Part shown: one piece after another, positions 6,347 to 11,909 of the stretch
How positions within the stretch are numbered: the stretch's first letter is position 1
Layout of the letters: each line of letters starts with the position of its first letter
NCBI GenBank assembly: GCA_003445095.1
Contig: DLVS01000573.1
Location: forward strand, 1 to 12,193
Origin: Verrucomicrobiales bacterium
GTDB taxonomy: Bacteria; Verrucomicrobiota; Verrucomicrobiia; Limisphaerales; UBA9464
Reading direction: 5' to 3'
DNA length: 12,193 nucleotides
Notes under the pieces: model-generated
What the model saw: the letters and a program-made list of their open reading frames with translations, nothing else
The model's database searches: none
Told to the model about the DNA's origin: nothing
Made by a program: the position numbers and the translations under genes

Positions 6347-6913
6347 TCAAGGTCGCGGGCTAAGTCCGGGCGGCCCTGGCCAGCGCGGACCGCCGAGTGT
6401 CGGTGGGCCATAGCCCGAGCCGCCGTTGGCCCGAAGTAAAAACTCCTCTTGAGGGGTCAACGAACCTTTTTCACCGCTGTTCGGCTTATCGTTCCAACCA
6501 GATTTGTAGTTCCCCTTCCAATCCGCCCCCCAGAATGGAATGCGGTTAAGGAAATTTGGCAGACACGGTCCCATTGGTTCACCCCGAGGCGGGAGCGGAG
6601 CCCACGGGTCAGGCGGAAAAAATGACGGGTCGATAGGTTGGGGCCCTGGCCACCATGGGGGCGGCGGTGGCGTTGGCTCCCCGAACGGCCCAAACGTCCC
6701 CCACCCAGGACCCCGAGGGAATTGACCGTCAGGGTCATACTTGTTCAACGGGTCGTTATCGCAGAACGCGTAGGGGTTTAGATTACTGATGCCCCTGGGG
6801 AGGGTTACGATGTGGTACCCATAGGTACCGTTCCACTCGACTGATTGTGCGCTCGGATTGATCGAGGCAAAGGCCGCGGCGGCAAGCAAGAGGATGAGAC
6901 GGAGGATTTTCAT
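6347..6913 (-). CDS. Secreted protein with RHS-core end motif and Pro/Gly-rich tail
   Basis: A 188-residue protein. Residues 1-24 are a signal peptide (MKILRLILLLAAAAFA, cleavage near SAQS). Residues 42-63 carry the closing motif of the RHS-repeat-associated core, ISNLNPYAFCDNDPLNKYDP followed by DG, which in full RHS/YD proteins marks the end of the conserved shell just before a variable C-terminal tip. There are no YD repeats before it: only about 20 residues separate signal peptide and motif. The rest is a Pro/Gly/Trp-rich tail of about 125 residues. It could be a rebuilt remnant of an RHS gene or a small secreted protein family. An ATG at 6922 adds MTL; 6913 gives the cleaner signal peptide. 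It lies 100 bp downstream of the capsid gene, after two hairpins. Confidence 0.6.
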   Translation of the reverse strand: MKILRLILLLAAAAFASINPSAQSVEWNGTYGYHIVTLPRGISNLNPYAFCDNDPLNKYDPDGQFPRGPGWGTFGPFGEPTPPPPPWWPGPQPIDPSFFPPDPWAPLPPRGEPMGPCLPNFLNRIPFWGADWKGNYKSGWNDKPNSGEKGSLTPQEEFLLRANGGSGYGPPTLGGPRWPGPPGLSPRP

Positions 6914-6940
6914 AAGAGTCATTTGTGAACGGTTGGGGTT

Positions 6941-6975
6941 GCCGGTCCCTCAGCGCGACAAGCCAAGGGACCGGC
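6941..6975 (-). terminator. Hairpin A after the capsid gene
   Basis: Perfect 10-bp inverted repeat gccggtccct (6941-6950) and agggaccggc (6966-6975) with a 15-base loop. No U-tract follows on either strand, so it is either a non-canonical terminator, an attenuator between capsid and RHS-motif genes, or an mRNA 3'-end stabiliser. Confidence 0.6.
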
Positions 6976-7006
6976 CAGGCGGACAAACCCGGGAAAAATC
7001 CGCCTG
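6976..7006 (-). terminator. Hairpin B, directly adjacent to hairpin A
   Basis: Perfect 8-bp inverted repeat caggcgga (6976-6983) and tccgcctg (6999-7006), also with a 15-base loop, which contains a CCCGGG palindrome. It begins seven bases after the capsid stop codon in the direction of transcription and abuts hairpin A with no spacer. Confidence 0.6.
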
Positions 7007-7013
7007 TGAAATC

Positions 7014-8045
7014 TTAGCCATTGGTCCGAAGCAAGACCGCTCCGACTCGGTTGGCCGTGGTGTAAGCCAGCGTCCAGCTCGCGGCGGTTCCCAACTCAGC
7101 GTTGGTGGCCGACTGACCCGCGGGAGTGCCTCCCCAGATCATGCCGTTCAAGTGAATCGCGAGCCGCTGGCGATCATAGAGGAAGACATCATTCTTTGAG
7201 CCGTCTTCCTCGCGAACCAACGACGCCACGTCGCCGACGTTGTTCGATTGCGGCTTCTGGCCGCGGCCGATGACGCCTTCTGCCAGGATGTAAGTTTCGT
7301 AAACGTAGCCGTTCGTTGTCCCCGCCCGGACCAACGCATCGCAGGTGAAAACCGGAATGTCCTTGTAGGTTTTCACCGTGAACGGCAAGCCCGATTGGAC
7401 GCCGCTCTTGAACGAGCTTGCGTCGAGTTTCTCCAGCGCCGCACGGACCGCCGAGTGCATGAAGATGGCACCATTCTGGAGCGTGTCGCCCAGCTCACCC
7501 AAGAGCGCCTTGGCGTTGATGAACGCGTCGGCGGAAATTAGATTGGCAGACGTCGCGGAGTTGCCCGCTTCGATGAACAAGTCGCTTCGAACCGCCGACA
7601 GCGCCGCGGAAGCCCCGGCCGCACCCAGCCCAGCGAAGGCGCCGCGCAAGAGGGCGAGGACGATCTTCTGCTGACGCTTGGACCGACTCGCGCCGAGTTG
7701 TTTGCCAATCTGACCAATCGGGTCGCTGCCGGAAACACCGGCGGAAAGTGCGGTGGCACCCCACGCCTTTTGACGATTCAAGATCGGGACGTTCTGATTG
7801 ACGGTCGTGATATTTCCAACGGTGGCCGCCGTGGACTCAACCTGGATTTCCTCGTCGCCATCGGTGATGTCTTTCCAGGTGGGAACATTTCCAGAAGTAC
7901 CGCCTCCGGTCGCTAGTTGGGTGAGGTTGGCGAGGTCAATGACCGCCCGCGAGTTGACGACATTCGCGAAGGTTGCTTGGCCCTCGTTGGCTGCGTTAAT
8001 CCAGATTGCTGGTGTCCAAAGATTTGAAATGTTAGTGGCTGCCAT
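7014..8045 (-). CDS. Phage major capsid (coat) protein-like
   Basis: A 343-residue protein matching what I recall of phage coat proteins of the HK97-fold superfamily. Early part: NVVNSRAVIDLANLTQLATG and WKDITDGDEEI, followed by TVGNITTVNQNVPILNRQKA, the typical beta-rich N-terminal domain. Middle: a long helical stretch DPIGQIGKQLGASRSKRQQK, then an Ala/Gly-rich helix, then FIEAGNSATSANLISADAFI leading into the helix holding ALLGELGDTLQNG and AIFMHSAVRAALEKLDAS. C-terminal part: FTVKTYKDIPVFTCDALVR, YVYETYILAEGVIGRG, DVFLYDRQRLAIHLNGMIW. Such proteins self-assemble into the icosahedral shell. A short coiled-coil gene lies 33 bp upstream, as a scaffold gene usually does. No head-tail connector or tail gene follows. 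Superfamily-level confidence; the exact Pfam family was not checked. Confidence 0.7.
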   Translation of the reverse strand: MAATNISNLWTPAIWINAANEGQATFANVVNSRAVIDLANLTQLATGGGTSGNVPTWKDITDGDEEIQVESTAATVGNITTVNQNVPILNRQKAWGATALSAGVSGSDPIGQIGKQLGASRSKRQQKIVLALLRGAFAGLGAAGASAALSAVRSDLFIEAGNSATSANLISADAFINAKALLGELGDTLQNGAIFMHSAVRAALEKLDASSFKSGVQSGLPFTVKTYKDIPVFTCDALVRAGTTNGYVYETYILAEGVIGRGQKPQSNNVGDVASLVREEDGSKNDVFLYDRQRLAIHLNGMIWGGTPAGQSATNAELGTAASWTLAYTTANRVGAVLLRTNG

Positions 8046-8078
8046 AAGATTCTAGGTAGTGGTTAAAGGTGTGGGTGG

Positions 8079-8354
8079 TTATTTGGCCGCGGTCGCGTTT
8101 GCGAGGCGGCACTGTTCGGTGAAACTCAGCTTGGAATCCGTTGCCCTCGCGGGTTCCGCGGCTCGGTGGCCAACGATCCCGGCAGCGGCGACGATTTTTG
8201 CGGCCCGAAGGTCGGCGTCCATGTCCTTGGCGCGGAGCTTGGCCAGTTCGGCGTTGGCCGTGGCCAATTCGGAGGTTAGGCGAGCGACGTCTGCGGTGAG
8301 CCGAGAATTCTCTGCGATGACGTCGGCTTCGTCTGTGGTTTTTGTGATTTCCAT
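8079..8354 (-). CDS. Small coiled-coil protein, probable capsid scaffold
   Basis: A 91-residue protein directly upstream of the capsid gene. Residues about 8-45 form a strong heptad coiled coil (ENSRLTADVARLTSELATAN, then AELAKLRAKD), followed by an Ala-rich helix and SFTEQCRLANATAAK. Phage scaffolding proteins are typically short, helical, coiled-coil proteins encoded immediately before the major capsid gene, so this role is inferred from position and composition. The ATG at 8354 has a purine run AAGAGA just upstream and is preferred; an in-frame TTG at 8372 would add six residues. A wobble-containing hairpin lies upstream in the gap to the CxxC-protein gene. Confidence 0.6.
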   Translation of the reverse strand: MEITKTTDEADVIAENSRLTADVARLTSELATANAELAKLRAKDMDADLRAAKIVAAAGIVGHRAAEPARATDSKLSFTEQCRLANATAAK

Positions 8355-8388
8355 ATTAGTCTCTTGATTCAAGTGAACCCCGCCCCCC

Positions 8389-8412
8389 GGCGACTGCCAT
8401 CCAGCAGCCGCC
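8389..8412 (-). promoter_or_regulatory. RNA hairpin upstream of the scaffold and capsid genes
   Basis: On the minus strand ggcggctgc pairs with gcagtcgcc around a six-base loop: nine pairs, one of them G-U. The same position is an A-C mismatch on the plus strand, so the fold suits the minus-strand transcript. It sits between the CxxC-protein stop (8439) and the scaffold start (8354), followed in the transcript by a GGGGGGCGGGG run. Confidence 0.45.
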
Positions 8413-8438
8413 TGAGTGACCTTGGGAGGCGAGGAAAG

Positions 8439-9140
8439 TCATAACGCTGCCGCCTGTGCGGCGAGTCCGGCGGCCGTGGCGGGATAACCGGCCGGGGTCG
8501 ATCCGCGTGTCTGTTGGATGAACGCGCGCAGGTCGGAGCAGTTGTCGCAGACGCGTCGGGTGAGGGGTCCGTCCCCGGTGAAGGTATCGCCCAGAATTTC
8601 GAGCTCCTTTGTCTGGGCTTCGGAAACTGCTCGGTTCAACTCGGCTTCCAAGGATCCCACGAAGGCGAGCAAGTGCGGTCTCACGTCGGACTCGAATTTG
8701 CCCTTGGTGGCGCGTTCAAGGGTTCGGCGGACTTGGCCGAATTTCTCCGGCGCGGTGGCGAGTTGATCGGCCAAAATGGCCGTCGAAACGTAGTCACGAA
8801 CAGCGCCCGGACTCCCGCCGTTGAGGATTTCGGACTCGAGCTCGACTACACGCGCTTCGACTTGTCGGGGATCGAGGGGCCCTTCGATTTCCTGCGCCCA
8901 GCGGTGCCATTTTTCGAGTGCAGTATGGAATCGCGTCGCTTCCGCCTTGGCAGCCGACAGAACGCGCTTCCTGGCACCCGCGGCGGCGACTAGGTGAGCT
9001 TGCGGAACCGGAGCCGGAGCGGGCGCGGTCGGCGCGACCTTTCGGCGTAGAAGCAGTGGCGGCGCGTTTAAAGTCCGAGCCGAAGCCTTCGGAGCCTGAC
9101 TCACTTCGAAATCGTCGCTTTCGTCAACGTGGGTAGTCAT
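8439..9140 (-). CDS. Unknown helical protein with C-terminal CxxC
   Basis: A 233-residue protein I cannot assign to a family. Residues 1-50 are polar then Ala/Pro-rich and probably disordered (APTAPAPAPVP at 36-46). Residues 52-180 are almost entirely helical, with long charged segments (RKRVLSAAKAEATRFHTALE; ARVVELESEIL; VGSLEAELNRAVSEAQTKEL) suggesting coiled coils. Near the end is a CDNC pair (198-201) inside RRVCDNCSDLRAFI, too few cysteines for a zinc finger alone unless it dimerises. The tail is Ala/Gly-rich. Placed between a small HTH gene (ATGA overlap, 9137-9140, which fixes the start) and the scaffold gene, it may be a head-assembly or packaging accessory, but this is positional inference only. 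Confidence 0.65.
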   Translation of the reverse strand: MTTHVDESDDFEVSQAPKASARTLNAPPLLLRRKVAPTAPAPAPVPQAHLVAAAGARKRVLSAAKAEATRFHTALEKWHRWAQEIEGPLDPRQVEARVVELESEILNGGSPGAVRDYVSTAILADQLATAPEKFGQVRRTLERATKGKFESDVRPHLLAFVGSLEAELNRAVSEAQTKELEILGDTFTGDGPLTRRVCDNCSDLRAFIQQTRGSTPAGYPATAAGLAAQAAAL

Positions 9141-9355
9141 GACTTGATGAGTTCCGCTAATTCTTCGAGCCGGGTGGCATTGAACAGCATCGCCGGCGGC
9201 ATGATTGAACCGCGCAGAATTTCGGCATCGGGATGGACGTTCAGCTTTCCCAACCGTCGCGCGACGGTTCCGGCCGATGTCCCAAGCTGGCGGGCGATAA
9301 GCGCCGTCGAAATGAACTGCGGGCGCGGAGTCAGTTCTTCAAGTGATGTGCTCAC
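9137..9355 (-). CDS. Small winged-HTH protein
   Basis: A 72-residue protein with a clear helix-turn-helix at about residues 15-35 (ISTALIARQLGTSAGTVARR) followed by strands (LNVHPDAEIL, ..PAMLFNA) and a last helix LEELAELIKS, an arrangement typical of small winged-HTH phage regulators and excisionase-like proteins. It starts with GTG; no in-frame ATG exists before the HTH. The stop overlaps the next start as ATGA (9137-9140). There is a 32-bp gap to the upstream gene, one of the few true gaps in the operon. Target DNA and role unknown; a late regulator or packaging recognition factor would both fit its location. Confidence 0.65.
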   Translation of the reverse strand: MSTSLEELTPRPQFISTALIARQLGTSAGTVARRLGKLNVHPDAEILRGSIMPPAMLFNATRLEELAELIKS

Positions 9356-9387
9356 ACTTAAAGGGCCCCGATGTAGCGATGTTCGCG

Positions 9388-9759
9388 TTACGTGACACGT
9401 TTCACAGCCGTCGCCCGCAGCTTCATCCGCTGGTAACCTTGCTCGCGGTTCATCAATCCGAAGTCACGCGTGGCCCTTGCGGCATGAATGCTCAGTTGCG
9501 TCGGATGCACTCCAAATCGCTTCGCCAGCGCCCTTAGGCTGGGCCGATCCTCGAATAGGTCTGGAGATAGCGCCCACGCCAAGCCGATAGTCCGGTGGCC
9601 TATTCCCTTGGCGGCGTTGCGCGTCCCGTTGCGACCCTGCTTGGGGATCACGAGCCAGCGAAACAGCCTCTCCAGCGCAAACGCGAACTGCTGACGCTGG
9701 ATGGGGCTAAGGTCAGCCAATTCGGCCAGCGCCGCGTCGAGTTCCGGGTCGCTGTTCAT
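9388..9759 (-). CDS. Small HTH protein, unknown role
   Basis: A 123-residue protein. Residues 1-40 are helical and acidic (ELDAALAELADLSPIQRQQF). Residues 72-105 hold a helix-turn-helix resembling a sigma region 4 or repressor HTH: RPSLRALAKRFGVHPTQLSI followed by HAARATRDFG. The C terminus is basic (RMKLRATAVKRV). The start overlaps the Nu1-like gene stop as ATGA (9756-9759), with a GAGGA-like site just upstream. Both it and the Nu1-like protein have HTH plus helical layout, so either could be the DNA-recognition subunit of a packaging machine. A second possibility is a late transcription regulator. No family name is claimed. Confidence 0.6.
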   Translation of the reverse strand: MNSDPELDAALAELADLSPIQRQQFAFALERLFRWLVIPKQGRNGTRNAAKGIGHRTIGLAWALSPDLFEDRPSLRALAKRFGVHPTQLSIHAARATRDFGLMNREQGYQRMKLRATAVKRVT

Positions 9760-10268
9760 GGTTCGTCCTCCAAAGTGGCCAGGTCTCGCTCCTCCTGCAG
9801 TTTCGAAATCGAGGAGTCGAGGGCGAACAGTTGTTCGATGATCTCATCCTCCTTCGCGATCAGCCTGGCTTCGATGTAGGCCAGGTCTCGCGCGACAAGG
9901 TCGCTCGCCTCAAGGTGCAGCGTGGTGATGACCTTTCGGATCGCCGCCCCGAGCTCGGCGCCGACTGCCTCAACCTCCGCAACCGGCACGTGTAGCCGGC
10001 GGGATACCCGAAGCCATTGGTCGATCTTCTCAATCTGTTTGTCGATCAGTCGATCCTTGGCGAGGTTGCTGGACGTCGATTTTCTCCCCGTGGTGTCGGC
10101 CCAGTGACGCCAGGCTTCAATTTCGAGAGTTCCGTTGCTTCGGACCCCAGGGTTTCCATCCACGCGCAACCAGTTGTAAAGCGTTTGCCGCGTCACCCCG
10201 AGAATCGCGGCGAGTTCAACTTGGTTCTTGGCGAATCGCGCCGCTTTGGCGGTTTTGGCTTTGCTCAT
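9756..10268 (-). CDS. Nu1-like HTH protein (small terminase subunit type)
   Basis: A 170-residue protein with an N-terminal helix-turn-helix at residues 16-35 (QVELAAILGVTRQTLYNWLR) followed by a wing-like turn and LEIEAWRHWADTTGR, then a long helical region (residues 70-165) rich in heptads (DRLIDKQIEKIDQW; EVEAVGAELGAAIRKVI; IEARLIAKEDEIIEQL). An HTH that reads like lambda Nu1 plus a helical oligomerisation part is the layout of small terminase subunits that recognise the packaging site. This is by-eye similarity; the large terminase that should act with it does not follow in the operon. It starts six bases after the upstream stop and its own stop is coupled to the next gene through ATGA. 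Confidence 0.6.
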   Translation of the reverse strand: MSKAKTAKAARFAKNQVELAAILGVTRQTLYNWLRVDGNPGVRSNGTLEIEAWRHWADTTGRKSTSSNLAKDRLIDKQIEKIDQWLRVSRRLHVPVAEVEAVGAELGAAIRKVITTLHLEASDLVARDLAYIEARLIAKEDEIIEQLFALDSSISKLQEERDLATLEDEP

Positions 10269-10274
10269 TCGGTG

Positions 10275-10556
10275 TCAAATCGGGTTTTTGAGACTCACAG
10301 GGGAAGGAGTGGAAGCTTGCGGCCCCTGCATCGGAATCGGCCCGGTAGAAGACTCCTTACCACCCCCACCCCCTCCGCCTATCCGCGAGCGCAGTTCGTA
10401 GGCTCTGGCCAGATGACCGAGAGCCGCGGCCAACACGGTCTCGGGCTCCTTCAGTTGCTTGCCATCATGAGTGAAGCCGCAGGCTAGCGCCGTGAGTCCG
10501 GCATGGGCTTTGGCGACGCTTTCGGCCAGTTCTCTGAATTGTGGGCTTGGTCTCAT
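10275..10556 (-). CDS. Small unknown protein with poly-Gly linker
   Basis: A 93-residue protein without a recognised family. Residues 1-57 are predominantly helical (FRELAESVAKAHAGLTALAC; PETVLAAALGHLARAYELRS). A run of seven glycines follows (about 60-66, encoded by the C-rich stretch 10359-10380 on the plus strand), then a Ser/Pro-rich disordered tail. The start overlaps the preceding stop as ATGA (10553-10556). Being between the helicase block and the Nu1-like gene, it belongs to the same transcript; no role is assigned. Confidence 0.55.
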   Translation of the reverse strand: MRPSPQFRELAESVAKAHAGLTALACGFTHDGKQLKEPETVLAAALGHLARAYELRSRIGGGGGGGKESSTGPIPMQGPQASTPSPVSLKNPI

Positions 10557-10825
10557 AAAATCGGAACGATGGGGACGATTGATCCGTTGCTAAAGACTCC
10601 GCGTGCGCCGGTTGTGAGGTTTCGATAAACTATCGGTCGCAATTCCCCCAAGTGAGGGCCGGCCGATTGCAATACCCACGGCCAAATTTGGTTTTGCAAC
10701 GTTTCATCGGATAACGGCTCGGGGCAGGAGACGTATCGAATACTCAGGACGACGACTTCCTCATGTTGCACGACTTCGAGTTCGACGGTGATTTCAGGTG
10801 TTTTGAGTGCGTGTTTTGTTTTCAT
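10553..10825 (-). CDS. Small unknown protein
   Basis: A 90-residue protein with an N-terminal beta-rich segment (TPEITVELEVVQHEEVVVLS, then IRYVSCPEPL), a short helix-forming middle and a C terminus ending in a repeated IVPIVPIL. No signal peptide or membrane helix. Both ends are coupled: it starts within the previous stop (ATGA, 10822-10825) and its stop overlaps the next start. It is unlike anything I can name; its place beside the helicase suggests replication or DNA-metabolism accessory, which is only a positional guess. Confidence 0.55.
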   Translation of the reverse strand: MKTKHALKTPEITVELEVVQHEEVVVLSIRYVSCPEPLSDETLQNQIWPWVLQSAGPHLGELRPIVYRNLTTGARGVFSNGSIVPIVPIL

Positions 10826-11019
10826 GGTTCGATGTACGGTTGAAATTCGTGAGCGACCGCAGCGGGGACGGTGACGTCCAGTCTCCAGCGCCCGAGCTTG
10901 TGTTGGCGCTCGGCGGTGAAGATGCGTCCGCCGGCCGCTTCGATTCGCAGCATGAGCCCAAGCGAGCGGTCATAGCTGACGAGCAAGCTCAGTTGCGTTT
11001 CGAAAAGGGTGGCGCTCAT
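10822..11019 (-). CDS. Small unknown protein downstream of the helicase
   Basis: A 65-residue protein, probably one alpha/beta unit (LFETQLSLLVSYDRSLGLML, then RIFTAERQHKLGRWRLDVTV). The start at 11019 is chosen because it overlaps the helicase stop as ATGA (11016-11019); an in-frame ATG at 11064 would lie 45 bases inside the helicase gene and add unrelated residues. No family recognised. Confidence 0.55.
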   Translation of the reverse strand: MSATLFETQLSLLVSYDRSLGLMLRIEAAGGRIFTAERQHKLGRWRLDVTVPAAVAHEFQPYIEP

Positions 11020-11909
11020 CGGGAAGCCTGTTCGGTGATTCTCATCGTCGGAGACCAGCGGCACTCGATTAGACGGCCAGACGTTCCCCGGGTGTTCTTC
11101 AGAACCCGGATGAACATCTTGTCAGCCGGCCCGCCTTCGATGCTCGGCTCGCGCCAGGCGCCCAGCACAAGGCTCGAGGAATTCTCGATTGAACCGGACT
11201 CTTTGGCGTCGCACAGGCTTACTTCGGGATCCTCTCCGTCGGTTCGCTTCACTTGCGATGTGACCACCACGGCGGCCAGGAGTGTCTTAGCCAGGCGGCG
11301 AAGTCCCTCAGCAATGTCCGAGAAGCGTTCGTATCGGCTGCTTCCCTGGCCCGTCATCAACTGGATGTAGTCAACGAGGATGAGCTTGGCGGGCTGCCCA
11401 AGCTTCCCGGTGGCCTGGCGGCTGATGACTTCAAGGGAATCCACGCTGAGCCCGGGAAGCGTGCACACGAGGAGCTTTTCGAACATGGAGCCAAGGCCAG
11501 CCTGCCCCATGCGGACACCTTTTCGGTATGCTTCCTCAACCTGCCAACCGGTGAAGTTTCCTTTTTGACCGACGAAGCGTTCGAAGAGTGATTCCCCGGA
11601 GAGTTCCAACTCGAAAAGCAGGGTCGGAACGTCGGGCATCGAACCGGCAATGTTCTGGAGAATGGCCGTCTTCCCGACTGCGGTTGCGGCCAGGATCGTA
11701 ACCAAGTCGCCGGGAATGAGTGGACGGCAACACGCACGGAAGCCAGGCAGCCAACGCCCGAGGTCAATTGGCGAGTCGGTCGTCTCTTGAACCAAGCGAA
11801 CGTAGTCGGCCTCGATTTCCGAAATGGATTTCAGCGGTGTCTCTGGTTCCGGTGCTGTCTTGGGTGGCGGCTTCGTGTGCGGCTCCCATCGCTTAGCGAG
11901 GTTGCTCAT
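11016..11909 (-). CDS. DnaB-type replicative helicase (C-terminal domain only)
   Basis: A 297-residue RecA-fold ATPase matching the DnaB helicase C-terminal domain; it would unwind DNA at the element's replication fork. Motifs: Walker A AATAVGKT (74-81); LLFELELSGESLFERF, the helicase 1a-type motif (97-112); Walker B LILVDYIQLM (176-185); VVTSQVKR (215-222); ESGSIENSSSLVLGAWRE (237-254), matching the DnaB ESGSIE signature; and FIRVLKNTRGTSG (266-278). The DnaB N-terminal domain (about 150 residues) is absent; instead there is a 60-residue Pro-rich leader. The start at 11909 is supported by AAGGAG eight bases upstream and by ATGA overlap with the upstream gene; an ATG at 12017 would overlap that gene by over 100 bases. 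Paired with the replisome organiser gene before it. Confidence 0.85.
   Translation of the reverse strand: MSNLAKRWEPHTKPPPKTAPEPETPLKSISEIEADYVRLVQETTDSPIDLGRWLPGFRACCRPLIPGDLVTILAATAVGKTAILQNIAGSMPDVPTLLFELELSGESLFERFVGQKGNFTGWQVEEAYRKGVRMGQAGLGSMFEKLLVCTLPGLSVDSLEVISRQATGKLGQPAKLILVDYIQLMTGQGSSRYERFSDIAEGLRRLAKTLLAAVVVTSQVKRTDGEDPEVSLCDAKESGSIENSSSLVLGAWREPSIEGGPADKMFIRVLKNTRGTSGRLIECRWSPTMRITEQASR

Noticed and set aside
10359..10380. C-rich run as a possible G-quadruplex element
   Set aside because: It encodes the poly-Gly linker of a coupled gene and has too few separated G-runs of sufficient length to argue for a quadruplex.
10807..11370. Plus-strand ORF of 187 residues
   Set aside because: Antisense to the helicase and two coupled small genes; no motif, and the minus-strand reading is clearly the coding one.
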